From contig NZ_BMZP01000001.1 of the NCBI RefSeq assembly GCF_014652855.1, forward strand, positions 269,140-333,139: a DNA stretch of 64,000 nucleotides, written 5' to 3'. The translations under genes were made by a program, and so were the position numbers. Positions 1 to 9,341 of the stretch are shown here, in pieces (within the stretch, counting starts at the first letter, position 1; every line of letters begins with the position of its first letter). The DNA comes from Novosphingobium pokkalii. GTDB lineage: Bacteria; Pseudomonadota; Alphaproteobacteria; Sphingomonadales; Sphingomonadaceae. Under the pieces are notes generated by a model that had not been told where the DNA came from, ran no database searches, and saw nothing but the letters and a program-made list of their open reading frames with translations.

Positions 1-2565
1 GATCCCCATCGCCCGGGCAAACCCCTTGACGATGGCTAGACCCAGGCCTGTGCCGCCCTTGCGATCGGAGCCTTCCACCCTTGTGAAAACTTCAAATACG
101 CGAAATTCCATGCCCGGTGGCAAGCCGGGCCCTTCGTCCAGCACCATCAGGTCCAGTCCTTCCGGGCGGCGCTTTGCCGAAAGGGTGATCGCGCCTTCCT
201 CGCCGCCATGGCGCACTGCATTCTCGATCAGGTTGATCAGGCAATGGTGGAACAGGCGCGGATCGACCATGACCAGCGGCAGATCGGGTGCAATGTCCAT
301 GGTGACCGGGCGGGTGCCGAGCGTACGGCGCAAGTCGTGCACCGCGCTGGCAACGGCTTCGGCCAGGTCCACCGCCTCGGGCCGCAGGGGGATGGCACCC
401 GCTTCGATCCGCACCATGTCGAGCAGGTTGGCGATGAACCGTTGCAGCCGTTCGGCCTCTGCCCGCGCGGTGGCGAGGATCGGTGCCTGGTCCGCATTGG
501 CCGGGATCAGTTCGCGCAAGGTTCCGACCACGGCGGTGAGCGGTGTGCGCAGATCGTGGCTGATCGACGAGAGCAGCGCGGCGCGCAGCCGGTCACGCTC
601 TTCCAACTGGCGCACGCCGGCCATGTCATGCTCCAGGCGGATGCGCTCCAGCGCCAGCCCGGCCTGATCGGCCAGGCTGCCGAGCAGCGGCAGGCGGTCG
701 CTGCGCACCGGCGCCGTGGCGTCTCCCCGCGCCAAGCCGAGCACGGCGAGCGGCGCGCCACCGGCTGCCAGCGGGGTGAACAGCCATTCCGACGCGGTGA
801 GCGTGCCCGAGCCGCGCCCGGCGGGCTGAGCACGATCGAACGCCCATTGCGCGGCGGCCAGGTCCAGCACTTCAAGCCGGTTCTCGGGCGGATAGGCCGC
901 CGCAACGGTCATCTTGCCGCCATCGGGCAGCAGCAGCACGGCATGGGCATCAAGCAGTCGCGCTGCCTCGGCACAGAGCACCCGCCCCAGTTCTTCGGCC
1001 GTGGTCACACCGGTGAGCAGGCGCGCGAAGCCGGCCAGCGCCGCGCTGGTGCGCGCGCTGGCTCCGGCGAGCAGCGCCTGCTGGCGCAACCGCGCGGCCA
1101 ACTGGCTGCTGACTGCTGCCACAGCCACCAGCACCAGCACGGTGATGATGTTCTGCGGATCGGCGATGGTGAACGTGCCCGTGGGCGGGATGAAAAAGAA
1201 GTTGTAGGCCAGCGAGGCGGCCAGCCCGGTGATCACCCCGGTGGCCAGGCCATAGCGCGTGGCCGCGAGCATCACCGGCAGGAAATAGAGCAGCGCCACA
1301 TTGGTGATGGGCGCGGCGGCAAACAACAGGCGCCCGAGCGCGGTGACCAGCGCGGTGGCGGCCAGCGCCGGCACCAGTCCGCGCAGCGTGCCCCCCCAGG
1401 TGGCCATGTCCAGGGGCGGCTGCGCACGCGCGACGCGCGCGGCGGCGCCATGGGCCACCGGCACCTGTTGCAAGGCCAGATCGGGCAGGCGCCGCGCCAG
1501 CGTGTCCACCGTCAGGCGGCGTTGCCAGGCAAAGCGGCGCGGGCGTGGCGCCCCCACCACCACCAGCGTCGCGCGGGTATCGGCAGCGGCCTGAGCCAGA
1601 CCTTCAACCACACCGGCGGCCGGCAGGGCCAATACCTGCCCGCCCAGTTGCGTGGCGAGGTGCATCGCTTCGGCCAGGCGGGCATTGGCCTGCGCGCCAC
1701 GCTCACCCGGCGTCTCGATATGCACCGCCGTCCATGGCGCGCGCAGGGCATCGGCCAGGCGCCGCCCGGCGCGCACCACGTCGCTGGCGGCATCGTGACT
1801 GCCCACCGCCACCAGCACGCGATCGGCCGTGGCCCAGGTGCCCGCAAGCGCCTGCGCCCGCACGGCATCGAGCATCTGCGCATCGACCGCCTGCGCGGCA
1901 CGGCGCAGCACGAGTTCGCGCAGCGCCGAAAGGTTGGAGCGCGAGAAGAAGTGGTGCAGCGCGCGCGCTGCCTCGTGCGGGACATAGACCTTGCCGGCAC
2001 GCAAGCGCTCGATCAGTTCGTCGGGCGGGGTATCGACCACCTCGATCTCGGCGCGATCGAGCAGGCGATCGGGCACTGTCTCGCGCACCCGCACATGGGT
2101 GAACGAGGCGACAACGTCGTTGAGGCTTTCAAGATGCTGGATGTTGAGCGTGGACCAGACATCGATCCCGGCGGCGAGAATTTCCTCGACGTCCTGCCAG
2201 CGCTTGTCGTGGCGGCTGCCCGGCGCATTGGCATGGGCCAGTTCGTCCACCAGCACGAGCGCGGGCTTGCGCTCGAGAATGGCGTCGATGTCCATTTCCA
2301 GCAGGGTGTGGCCGCGATGGGCCACTTCCTTGCGCGGCAGCATCGGCAGCGGGCGCAGCCGCGCCTCGGTCTCCACGCGGCCATGAGTCTCGACAATGCC
2401 GACCACCACGTCCACGCCGGCGCGGGACTGGGCCAGCGCATCGTCGAGCATTTCGCAGGTCTTGCCAACGCCAGGCGCCGCCCCAAGGAAAACCTTGAGG
2501 CGGCCTGACCTTTCCTGCTCGGCAAGGCGCAGCAGGGCTTCGGGATCGGGGCGTGCGGGCGTCAT
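1..2565 (-). CDS. kdpD: KdpD, osmosensitive K+ sensor histidine kinase (C-terminus cut by window edge)
   Basis: Membrane sensor kinase that senses potassium limitation and phosphorylates KdpE. About 855 codons are present; family members run near 890, so roughly the last 40 residues (end of the ATPase domain) and probably kdpE lie beyond base 1. Seen: N-terminal KdpD domain with Walker A (GAAPGVGKT, about residue 28), a universal-stress-protein-like region, four closely spaced hydrophobic helices around residues 400-490, a GAF-like region, and a HisKA phosphoacceptor in SHDLRTP (His670), followed by N-box and G-box segments (NLIENAVRHG, DEGPGLPP, GGTGLGLAIV). The ATG overlaps the kdpC TGA by one base, so translation is probably coupled. 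No internal stop occurs in this frame across the window. Identification is firm. Confidence 0.95.
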   Translation of the reverse strand, partial: MTPARPDPEALLRLAEQERSGRLKVFLGAAPGVGKTCEMLDDALAQSRAGVDVVVGIVETHGRVETEARLRPLPMLPRKEVAHRGHTLLEMDIDAILERKPALVLVDELAHANAPGSRHDKRWQDVEEILAAGIDVWSTLNIQHLESLNDVVASFTHVRVRETVPDRLLDRAEIEVVDTPPDELIERLRAGKVYVPHEAARALHHFFSRSNLSALRELVLRRAAQAVDAQMLDAVRAQALAGTWATADRVLVAVGSHDAASDVVRAGRRLADALRAPWTAVHIETPGERGAQANARLAEAMHLATQLGGQVLALPAAGVVEGLAQAAADTRATLVVVGAPRPRRFAWQRRLTVDTLARRLPDLALQQVPVAHGAAARVARAQPPLDMATWGGTLRGLVPALAATALVTALGRLLFAAAPITNVALLYFLPVMLAATRYGLATGVITGLAASLAYNFFFIPPTGTFTIADPQNIITVLVLVAVAAVSSQLAARLRQQALLAGASARTSAALAGFARLLTGVTTAEELGRVLCAEAARLLDAHAVLLLPDGGKMTVAAAYPPENRLEVLDLAAAQWAFDRAQPAGRGSGTLTASEWLFTPLAAGGAPLAVLGLARGDATAPVRSDRLPLLGSLADQAGLALERIRLEHDMAGVRQLEERDRLRAALLSSISHDLRTPLTAVVGTLRELIPANADQAPILATARAEAERLQRFIANLLDMVRIEAGAIPLRPEAVDLAEAVASAVHDLRRTLGTRPVTMDIAPDLPLVMVDPRLFHHCLINLIENAVRHGGEEGAITLSAKRRPEGLDLMVLDEGPGLPPGMEFRVFEVFTRVEGSDRKGGTGLGLAIVKGFARAMGI

Positions 2566-3176
2566 CAATGCCCTTGTGCGCGCGACACCGTGGCTTCGTC
2601 CAGTGCCCGATTGAGCCGCAGCACATTGACGCGCGGTTCGCCCAGCAGGCCCAGCAAGGGCTGCTCGACCTGCGCCGTCACCAGCGCGCGGACCGTCTCG
2701 CGCGGGAGGCCACGGGCGGCGGCCACGCGGTCCACCTGGAAAAAGGCTGCCTCGGGGCTGATATGGGGATCAAGCCCCGAGGCAGAGGTGGTCACCAGGT
2801 CAGGCGGAACGGGAGAGCCTGGTGAAGTGGCGGCAATATCCTTGACCGCGCCGGCGACGCGATCGTGCAGGGCTTGGGACGAAGGCGCGAGGTTGGAGCC
2901 GGCCGAAGCCGAGGCATCGTATCCGGCGCTGCCCGCAGCCGACGGACGGCCGTGGAAATAGCGCGGGCTGGCAAAGCCTTGGCCGATTAGGTCAGACCCG
3001 ATCACCTGGCCGTGTTCGGTCACCAGGCTGCCATTGGCGGCCCAGGGAAAGGCCACCTGGGCAATGCCGGTGATCGCGGCGGGATAGGCCAGGCCAAGCA
3101 GCCCGGCGAACAGCCCCGTCATCACCAGCGACGGACGGAGCGCCGCGACGAGTTCGCGATTGATTGCGGAAGTCAT
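2565..3176 (-). CDS. kdpC: KdpC, potassium-transporting ATPase subunit C
   Basis: Single-span subunit that stabilises the KdpFABC pump and assists ATP binding by KdpB. The 203-aa length fits the family (about 190-200). An N-terminal transmembrane helix covers roughly residues 15-40. The family-typical stretch with GSDLIGQGF and SPRYFHGRPSA follows, then SGLDPHISPEAA and a C-terminal NVLRLNRALD. It starts 12 bases after the kdpB stop with a GAGG-type ribosome site and shares one base with kdpD. No missing family elements were noticed. Confidence 0.96.
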   Translation of the reverse strand: MTSAINRELVAALRPSLVMTGLFAGLLGLAYPAAITGIAQVAFPWAANGSLVTEHGQVIGSDLIGQGFASPRYFHGRPSAAGSAGYDASASAGSNLAPSSQALHDRVAGAVKDIAATSPGSPVPPDLVTTSASGLDPHISPEAAFFQVDRVAAARGLPRETVRALVTAQVEQPLLGLLGEPRVNVLRLNRALDEATVSRAQGH

Positions 3177-3188
3177 GGTCCAGTTTCC

Positions 3189-5204
3189 TCAGGCAAGATG
3201 CAGCGCGGCGACGACAAGGTCGATCGCCTTGATCCCGACGAATGGCGCGATCAGCCCGCCCATGCCGAAGATCGCGAGGTTGCGGGCGAGCAGTTGCCCT
3301 GCCCCCACCGGGCGATAGCGCACGCCCTTGAGCGCCAGCGGCACCAGCGCCGGGATGATCAGCGCGTTGAACATGATCGCCGACAGGATCGCGCTTTGCG
3401 GCGTGGCCAGGTGCATGACGTTGAGCACCGAAAGCTGCGGATAGAGCACCAGGAACATCGCCGGGATGATGGCGAAATACTTGGCGACGTCATTGGCCAC
3501 CGAGAACGTGGTGAGCGCGCCGCGCGTCATCAGCAACTGCTTGCCCAGGCCCACGATCTCGATCAGCTTGGTCGGGTCGCTGTCCAGGTCCACCATGTTG
3601 CCGGCTTCGCGCGCGGCCTGGGTGCCGGTGTTCATCGCCACGCCCACGTCCGCCTGAGCCAGAGCGGGCGCGTCGTTGGTGCCATCGCCGCACATGGCCA
3701 CCAGGCGGCCGCCCTGCTGCTCGCGCCGGATCAGCGCCAGCTTGTCTTCCGGCGTGGCTTCGGCCAGGAAATCATCCACCCCGGATTCAGCGGCGATTGC
3801 GGCGGCGGTGAGCGGGTTGTCCCCGGTGATCATCACCGTGCGGATGCCCATCTTGCGCAGTTCGGCAAAGCGATCGCGCACCCCGGCCTTGATCACATCC
3901 TTGAGCGCGACGATGCCCAGCAGCACCCCGTTTTCGGCCACGGCCAGCGGCGTCTGCCCCTGGCGCGCAACGTCTTCGGCAATGCGGCGCAACTCAGTGG
4001 CGGCGGTGCCGCGCGCGGCTTCGGGCACGCTGCGCAGGATCGCGTCGACCGCGCCCTTGGTCACGACATGGCCGGCGTTGTCCAGCCCGGAGATGCGCGT
4101 CTGCGCGGTGAACGGGATGACCTCGGCCCCGGCCGGCACTTCTGGCGCTTCAAGGCCATGGGCTTCCTGCGCCAGGCGCACGATCGAGCGGCCTTCGGGC
4201 GTCTCGTCGGCCAGGCTGGCGACCAGCGCAGCGCGGGCCAGCGTGACCGGCGAAGTGCCGTTGAGCGGCAGGAACTGGCTGGCCTGGCGATCGCCCACGG
4301 TGATCGTGCCGGTCTTGTCGAGCAGCAGCACGTCGATATCGCCCGCCGCTTCCACCGCGCGGCCCGACTTGGCGAGCACGTTGAACTGCACCAGGCGGTC
4401 CATCCCGGCAATGCCGATAGCCGAAAGCAGCGCGGCAATGGTCGTGGGGATCAGCGTGATCAGCAGCGCGGCAAGCACGGCGACGGGGATCTGTCCACCG
4501 GCATAGCGGGCAAAGGCCGGGATCGTGGCAACCGCGATCAGGAAGATTATCGTCAGGCCGACCAGCAGGATCGTCAGGGCGATCTCGTTGGGCGTCTTCT
4601 GGCGCTGCGCGCCTTCGACCAGCGCGATCATGCGGTCGAGAAAGCCCTGCCCGGCTTCCTGCGTCACGCGCACGGTGATCTCGTCAGACAGCACGCGGGT
4701 GCCGGCGGTGACGGCGCTGCGGTCACCACCCGCCTCGCGGATCACCGGCGCGCTTTCGCCGGTGATGGCCGCTTCGTTGACCGAGGCGACGCCGGCGATC
4801 ACTTCGCCGTCGGCCGGGATCAGTTCGCCAGCGGCAACCATCACCACCGCACCCTTTTGCAGCGTGGCGGCAGAGACCTTGCTGCCATCGGGCAGGCGGG
4901 CGACCAGGTCTGACCGCGTGGCGCGCAGCGAAGCGGCCTGGGCGCGGCCGCGCCCTTCGGCCAGGCTTTCGGCAAAAGTGCCGAACAGCACCGTAAGCCA
5001 CAGCCACACGATCAACTGGATCTGGAAGCCGAGCGACAGGCCGGTCTGGCCCACGAAGAGCAGCACGGTGAGCAGGAGTGCCACCACGGCCGTGGTGAAC
5101 AGCACCGGATTGCGCACCAGTTGGGCCGGATGCAGCTTGCGCAGCGAGCCACCCAGGGCCGGAACGACCAGTTCGGCGGAGAACATCGAGGTAGGTTGGG
5201 ACAC
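3189..5204 (-). CDS. kdpB: KdpB, P-type K+-transporting ATPase catalytic subunit
   Basis: Catalytic P-type ATPase subunit of the high-affinity K+ pump. Visible motifs: TGES in the actuator domain, DKTGTIT with the phosphorylated aspartate (Asp296 from this start), MITGDN, and [19 protein letters not shown] in the hinge. Flanking hydrophobic segments give the expected membrane topology. I chose the GTG at 5204 because a GAGG lies nine bases upstream and the N-terminus ([12 protein letters not shown]...) aligns in length with known KdpB. A TTG at 5219 would add five residues, and an ATG at 5186 would remove six. It lies 25 bases after kdpA. Length 671 aa is normal. Confidence 0.95.
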   Translation of the reverse strand: MSQPTSMFSAELVVPALGGSLRKLHPAQLVRNPVLFTTAVVALLLTVLLFVGQTGLSLGFQIQLIVWLWLTVLFGTFAESLAEGRGRAQAASLRATRSDLVARLPDGSKVSAATLQKGAVVMVAAGELIPADGEVIAGVASVNEAAITGESAPVIREAGGDRSAVTAGTRVLSDEITVRVTQEAGQGFLDRMIALVEGAQRQKTPNEIALTILLVGLTIIFLIAVATIPAFARYAGGQIPVAVLAALLITLIPTTIAALLSAIGIAGMDRLVQFNVLAKSGRAVEAAGDIDVLLLDKTGTITVGDRQASQFLPLNGTSPVTLARAALVASLADETPEGRSIVRLAQEAHGLEAPEVPAGAEVIPFTAQTRISGLDNAGHVVTKGAVDAILRSVPEAARGTAATELRRIAEDVARQGQTPLAVAENGVLLGIVALKDVIKAGVRDRFAELRKMGIRTVMITGDNPLTAAAIAAESGVDDFLAEATPEDKLALIRREQQGGRLVAMCGDGTNDAPALAQADVGVAMNTGTQAAREAGNMVDLDSDPTKLIEIVGLGKQLLMTRGALTTFSVANDVAKYFAIIPAMFLVLYPQLSVLNVMHLATPQSAILSAIMFNALIIPALVPLALKGVRYRPVGAGQLLARNLAIFGMGGLIAPFVGIKAIDLVVAALHLA

Positions 5205-5229
5205 GTCAGGTATCCTCAATAGAGCAGAG

Positions 5230-6945
5230 TCAGTAGAGCAGATTGGCAGCGCCGGTCAGATGATCGGCCACCGGGCCAAGCGCCAGCGACGGCAGGAAGG
5301 TGAGGCCACCCACGATCAGGATCGTGGCGACCAGCAGGCCGATCCAAAGGCCACCGGTGGTGGGGAACGAGCCGGGACCGGCCGGGGTCTGCTTGCGCGC
5401 AGCCAGGCTGCCCGCAATCGCCAGCACCGGGATCACGACCAGGAAGCGGCCGAGCCACATCGCCACGCCCAGCAGGCCGTTGTAGAACGGCGTGCCGGCG
5501 GTGAGCCCGGCAAAGGCCGACCCGTTGTTGGCCGTGGCCGAGGTGAAGGCATAGAGGATTTCCGAGAAGCCATGCGGCCCCTTGGCCAGCGGCCCGGCAA
5601 GGCCGGCGGGCAGGACCACGGCCACGGCCGTCAACCCCAGGATGCACAGCGGCAGGATGACGATGGCCAGCACGGCCAGCTTCACTTCGCGCGCCTCGAT
5701 CTTCTTGCCCACGTATTCGGGCGTGCGACCCACCATCAGGCCCGCCAGGAACACCGCCAGCACGGCAAACAGCAGGAAGCCATAGATGCCCGAACCGACG
5801 CCGCCGATGACGATCTCGCCCAGTTGCATGTTGAACAGCGGGATCATGCCGCCCAGCGCGGTGAAGCTGTCATGCATGGCGTTGACCGCGCCGCAGGAAG
5901 CGGCCGTGGTGACGGTGGCGAACAAGGCGCTGGCCGCCGCGCCAAAGCGCACTTCCTTGCCTTCCATGTTGGCGCCCATCACGCCCAGGTGGTGCAGCAT
6001 CGGGTTGCCGGCGGCTTCACGCCACCACACGATCGATGCACCGGCCACGAACAGCAGCAGCATGGCCCAGAGAATAGCCCAGCCCTGGCGCGTGTTGCCC
6101 ACGGCCTTGCCGAACGTGTAGGTCAGGCCCGCACCCAGCGCGAAGATCGACAGCATCTGGACGAAATCGACCAGCGCCGTGGGATTTTCGAACGGATGGG
6201 CGGAGTTGGCGTTGAAGAACCCGCCACCGTTGGTGCCGAGCATCTTGATCGCTTCCTGCGACGCGACCGGGCCGACCACGATGGCTTGGTGCGCGCCTTC
6301 CAGCGTGGTGGCATTGACCAGGCTGGCAAAAGTCTGCGGCACGCCACTGGCGACCAGATAAAGGGCATAGACCACGCAGGCGGGCAGCAGCACATAGAGC
6401 GTGATGCGGGTGCAATCGGCCCAGAAGTTGCCCAGGTTGCTGGTCTGCGCGCGGGCAAAGCCACGGAACAGGGCAAAAGCCACGGCGATGCCGGTGGCGG
6501 CCGAAAGGAAGTTGTGGAGGGTCAGGCCGACCATCTGCGACAGGTTCGACAGCACCGTTTCACCGGCATACCACTGCCAGTTGGTGTTGGTGACGAAAGC
6601 AATCGCGGTGTTCATCGCGCCATCGGGCGAAATGCCGGGCAACCCGCGCGGGTTCATCGGCAAGACGCCCTGGAGCCGCAGGATGGCATAGGTGAAGACC
6701 ACCGTAGCCACCTGGAACAGCATCAGGTGCAGCGCATATTGCCGCCAGTTCTGCTCCTGATCCGGGTTGACGCCGGCGAGGCGATAAAAGCCACGCTCCA
6801 CCGGGCCAAGCACGCGGTGCAGCGGGGTCTGGCGCCCCTCATAGATGGCAAAGAGCCAAAGCCCGAAGGGCTTGGCCAGCAGCGCGACAAGCGCGGTAAA
6901 GACGAGGATCAGGCCAAAGCCCGAAACCAGGGTGGCGGATGTCAT
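5230..6945 (-). CDS. kdpA: KdpA, K+-binding/translocating subunit
   Basis: Channel-like subunit of the Kdp pump, related to K+ channels and Trk/Ktr transporters, which selects K+ in four pore loops. Seen: [47 protein letters not shown] and [12 protein letters not shown], the family pore regions in order, with about ten hydrophobic helices. Length is 571 aa. The start at 6945 ([10 protein letters not shown]) is 13 bases after the kdpF stop. An in-frame upstream start at 7002 would overlap kdpF and lacks family similarity. Confidence 0.96.
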   Translation of the reverse strand: MTSATLVSGFGLILVFTALVALLAKPFGLWLFAIYEGRQTPLHRVLGPVERGFYRLAGVNPDQEQNWRQYALHLMLFQVATVVFTYAILRLQGVLPMNPRGLPGISPDGAMNTAIAFVTNTNWQWYAGETVLSNLSQMVGLTLHNFLSAATGIAVAFALFRGFARAQTSNLGNFWADCTRITLYVLLPACVVYALYLVASGVPQTFASLVNATTLEGAHQAIVVGPVASQEAIKMLGTNGGGFFNANSAHPFENPTALVDFVQMLSIFALGAGLTYTFGKAVGNTRQGWAILWAMLLLFVAGASIVWWREAAGNPMLHHLGVMGANMEGKEVRFGAAASALFATVTTAASCGAVNAMHDSFTALGGMIPLFNMQLGEIVIGGVGSGIYGFLLFAVLAVFLAGLMVGRTPEYVGKKIEAREVKLAVLAIVILPLCILGLTAVAVVLPAGLAGPLAKGPHGFSEILYAFTSATANNGSAFAGLTAGTPFYNGLLGVAMWLGRFLVVIPVLAIAGSLAARKQTPAGPGSFPTTGGLWIGLLVATILIVGGLTFLPSLALGPVADHLTGAANLLY

Positions 6946-6958
6946 GGCTTGGCCCCCG

Positions 6959-7048
6959 TCAGAAGCGTTCGGGCCGCAGAAGCACGGCCACGAGATAGAC
7001 AAGCAGGCCCGCCGCGACGAGCGCGGCGAGCGTTTCGGAGATGGTCAT
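6959..7048 (-). CDS. kdpF: KdpF, small regulatory/stabilising subunit of the Kdp pump
   Basis: A 29-residue single-helix peptide: [14 protein letters not shown], then [10 protein letters not shown] and RPERF. The hydrophobic helix ending in (K/R)PE(R/K)F is the typical KdpF pattern. In known systems KdpF sits in the membrane against KdpA and stabilises the complex. It lies directly upstream of kdpA (13 bases) and downstream of the 27-residue peptide (12 bases), with a GGAA-type ribosome site. Confidence 0.9.
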   Translation of the reverse strand: MTISETLAALVAAGLLVYLVAVLLRPERF

Positions 7049-7060
7049 CGGAAGGGTTCC

Positions 7061-7144
7061 TCAGGCCTTGTCGCAAAGCGCGACGGCGGCGAGCGTGATG
7101 CCAAACAGGCCGGCAAGGATCGCCAGCCAGACAAGATCGGTCAT
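7061..7144 (-). CDS. 27-residue membrane peptide of the kdp operon
   Basis: Very short reading frame encoding MTDLVWLAILAGLFGI followed by TLAAVALCDKA: one predicted membrane helix ending in a short Cys-Asp-Lys tail. Its ATG overlaps the stop of the 98-aa gene (ATGA, four bases shared), and its own stop is 12 bases before kdpF. Similar one-helix peptides with a C-terminal CD-basic tail occur ahead of kdpF in other proteobacterial kdp operons (from memory, not searched). The position suggests an extra small subunit or assembly factor of the pump. No function is established here. Confidence 0.72.
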   Translation of the reverse strand: MTDLVWLAILAGLFGITLAAVALCDKA

Positions 7145-7437
7145 TGGGCGCGATCCTTCTGCACCGTTTCCTGGTGCGAAAGCGGGAGCCAGGCGCGGGG
7201 CGGGCGCGGTTGCAGGCGGAACAAGCCCGCGCCACCCAAGCCCAGGCCAAGACCCGCCCACAGCGCGGCCACCAGCAGCAACGCCACCAGCAGCGCCAGC
7301 GGGCCGGGATGGCCATGCTCGGCATGCTCCACATGCGACAGGCCGCGCGCCAGCAACGGCACCGTAACCAGCGCGGCCAGGCCTGCGAGGCGCAGCCCCC
7401 AATCGCGTCCGCGCGACCCCACAGATCGATAGTTCAT
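7141..7437 (-). CDS. Unknown 98-aa membrane protein, first gene of the kdp operon
   Basis: Not a family I recognise. It begins MNYRSVGSRGRDW. One hydrophobic helix (about 16-31) is followed by an extramembrane His-rich loop (HVEHAEHGHPG) and a second helix (about 46-70), then a Pro/Arg-rich tail. The start has a strong AAGGAG ribosome site seven bases upstream, and the stop overlaps the next start (ATGA). This makes it a genuine leader gene cotranscribed with kdpF-A-B-C-D. The His/Glu loop could bind metal or sense the periplasm, but that is speculation. Confidence 0.7.
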   Translation of the reverse strand: MNYRSVGSRGRDWGLRLAGLAALVTVPLLARGLSHVEHAEHGHPGPLALLVALLLVAALWAGLGLGLGGAGLFRLQPRPPRAWLPLSHQETVQKDRAQ

Positions 7438-7514
7438 GATCAGCTCCTTGGCTGTGACACGGCGCCGATGTGGTCCCGATGGCCGTTAAGGTTCCACGGC
7501 GCGGTGGGCGGTGG

Positions 7515-7532
7515 GCATAAGGATTGCGTAAA
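7515..7532 (-). promoter_or_regulatory. Candidate KdpE (OmpR-family) tandem site of the kdp operon
   Basis: On the minus strand, TTTACGC (7532-7526) and CTTATGC (7521-7515) form an 11-base-spaced direct repeat with five of seven bases identical, the arrangement used by OmpR/PhoB-type regulators. It sits about 80 bases upstream of the 98-aa gene, where an activator of this operon would bind. The KdpE assignment is an inference from position. Confidence 0.45.
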
Positions 7533-7570
7533 GTTGCGGGGCACTTGACAGGCGGCGGATCGCGTCGGAT

Positions 7571-7588
7571 GATATGTTGCAACGTTAC
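7571..7588. promoter_or_regulatory. Possible Zur-type operator ahead of the DUF1826 gene
   Basis: GATATGTTGCAACGTTAC is an imperfect 18-bp inverted repeat with a perfect GTTGCAAC core (six of nine pairs match). It looks like proteobacterial Zur boxes, which have an ATGTTATAACAT-like core. It lies 25 bases before the DUF1826 start. DUF1826 proteins often sit in zinc-homeostasis neighbourhoods, which supports the reading, but no zur gene is in this window. Confidence 0.3.
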
Positions 7589-7613
7589 ATCAAATCGATC
7601 AAAGCGAGCCACG

Positions 7614-8270
7614 ATGCTTTTGACCAACGCACCTGCCAGCCCTGACAAAGTCGTGCCGCCGCATCCGGCCATTGCCGCTGCGCCCTGCCAGGCCGTGCTG
7701 GCGCGCATTCACCAGCCAACCGTGCAACTCGCGCTATGGCAACGCCCGCGCCCGCTGGCGCTCGCCTGGCTCGATGGCGTGGACCTGGGGGAAATTGACG
7801 ACATCGACGATTGGATCGAGGCGCCGTTTCGCACCCAGGACCTGGGCGAGCGCCTGCGTGCCGCCGGTTTTGCCGCAGCGCCGGCGACCGTGGCGCTGGC
7901 AGTGGAAATCGCGCGGCAGATGCGCGGGTTTGCGGCGCTGACCGACAGTCCACGCCTGCGCCTGCGGCTCGACGTGGTGGATACCGATGCCTGCCGCCGG
8001 TTTCACATGGATTATGTGAGCGTGCGGCTGATCATGCCGCTGGTTGGCCCCGGCACGCAATGGACACTGGCCCCCGGCGGCGCCGAGGCGCCGATCGGAC
8101 AGATGCAGCCGGGCCAGGTCGGGCTGTTCAAGGGGCGGCTGGCGGTGGCCGAGCCGGCCGTGCTGCATCGCTCTCCGCCAATTGCCGGCACGGGGCAGCG
8201 CCGGCTGTTGCTGGTGCTGGACCCCTGCGACGGCGCTGGTGCGGATCAGGCTTCCGGGCGGGCGGCATAG
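7614..8270 (+). CDS. DUF1826 family protein
   Basis: A 218-aa soluble protein of the DUF1826 family, recognised by the central FHMDYVSVRLIMPLVGPGTQW segment, a conserved His-Asp plus a Gly-Pro-Gly-Thr turn. A later GQVGLFKG and a C-terminal HRSPP...QRRLLLVLDPC complete the fold region. The biochemical role is unknown; homologues are often linked to zinc-uptake regulation. The start at 7614 is preferred over an in-frame ATG at 7524, because the family N-terminus is short and the candidate operator at 7571 would otherwise be coding. The last 25 bases overlap the convergent symporter gene. Confidence 0.75.
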   Translation: MLLTNAPASPDKVVPPHPAIAAAPCQAVLARIHQPTVQLALWQRPRPLALAWLDGVDLGEIDDIDDWIEAPFRTQDLGERLRAAGFAAAPATVALAVEIARQMRGFAALTDSPRLRLRLDVVDTDACRRFHMDYVSVRLIMPLVGPGTQWTLAPGGAEAPIGQMQPGQVGLFKGRLAVAEPAVLHRSPPIAGTGQRRLLLVLDPCDGAGADQASGRAA

Positions 8271-9214
8271 CGCCGCGCCAGCGTGGCGCAGACGAACAAC
8301 TGCGCCTGGTGGAACAGCATCAGCGGCAGGACGATCAGGCTGACCGCGTGGCCGGCAAACAGGATCGTGGCCATGGGAATGCCGCTGGCCATGCTTTTCT
8401 TCGACCCGCAGAACACGATGGTGATCTCGTCCTCGGTAGAAAAGCCCAGCTTGCGGCTGGCAAAAGTGGTCGCCGCGATCACGAGAGCCAGGATCACCAG
8501 GTTGAGCACCAGCACGATCAGCAGGTCGATCGGCGCCAGGCGGGTCCACACCCCGGCCACCATGCCCGCACTGAACGCGGCATAGACCACCAGCAGGATC
8601 GAGCCGCGATCGACGTAGCCGACCATTTTCTTGTAGCGTGCCAACCAGTTGCCGATGAACGGCCGCGCCACCTGGCCCGCCGCAAAGGGCAGCAGGATCT
8701 GCATCGCGATGCTTTCCAGCGCATGGGGCGAAAAGCCGCCGCTGGCCGAAGTGGGCAGCAGCAGCGCGGTAAGCACCGGGGTGAGCGCGACGCCGACGAG
8801 GTTGGACAGCGACGCGCTGCACAGCGCGGCGGGCACATTGCCCCGCGCGATCGAGGTGAAGGCGATCGACGATTGCACCGTGGACGGCAGCACGCAGAGG
8901 AACAGCAGGCCGACCGCGATATCGGGCGCGACGAAGCCGCCGATGGTGTGGACCACGGCCAGGCCGATCAGCGGAAACAGCAGGAAGGTGCTGAGGAACA
9001 CCAGCAATTGCAGGCGCCAATGCGCCATCCCCTGCCAGATCGCCTGGGGTGCCAGCCGCGCGCCATAGAGGAAGAACAACAGCGCGACCGCGACCGTGAC
9101 CGCCGCATCGGCCACTGCCACGCCGCTGCCATGGGCGGGAAACAGCGCCGCCAGGCCGATCGTGCCGATCAGCAGCAGCAAATAGGGGTCGATCAGGGTG
9201 CGCAGCTTGCCCAT
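8246..9214 (-). CDS. Bile acid:sodium symporter-like transporter (SBF-like family)
   Basis: A 322-aa integral membrane protein with nine to ten helices, belonging to the SBF-like (bile acid:Na+ symporter) family. Family signals include LLFFLYGARLAP near the N-terminus, LCVLPSTVQSSIAFTSIARGN (the helix break that binds Na+ and substrate) and FCGSKKSMASGIPMA. The real substrate is unknown; bacterial members carry organic anions. The start at 9214 (MGKLRTLIDPYLL) fits the family; an upstream in-frame start would add a Cys-rich leader without similarity. It is divergent from the LysR gene at 9342, which is the likely regulator. Confidence 0.85.
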   Translation of the reverse strand: MGKLRTLIDPYLLLLIGTIGLAALFPAHGSGVAVADAAVTVAVALLFFLYGARLAPQAIWQGMAHWRLQLLVFLSTFLLFPLIGLAVVHTIGGFVAPDIAVGLLFLCVLPSTVQSSIAFTSIARGNVPAALCSASLSNLVGVALTPVLTALLLPTSASGGFSPHALESIAMQILLPFAAGQVARPFIGNWLARYKKMVGYVDRGSILLVVYAAFSAGMVAGVWTRLAPIDLLIVLVLNLVILALVIAATTFASRKLGFSTEDEITIVFCGSKKSMASGIPMATILFAGHAVSLIVLPLMLFHQAQLFVCATLARRYAARPEA

Positions 9215-9341
9215 GGCATGGTCCTTGCCGAAAACGTGTGCTGGGCAGGTACGCTGTGCCACGGCCATGCACAATCATGATCATGACGATAACAGTCATT
9301 CACACCCTTGATAGCCGCTTGCGCTGTGGCATGATGGCGCG

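Noticed and set aside
208..2508. 766-codon open frame on the plus strand
   Set aside because: It lies antisense to kdpD and encodes a Gln/His/Arg/Gly-rich product typical of reversed high-GC coding DNA; no family features.
3012..7098. Two long plus-strand open frames (633 and 857 codons)
   Set aside because: Antisense to kdpB/kdpA, with the same artificial composition and no ribosome sites.
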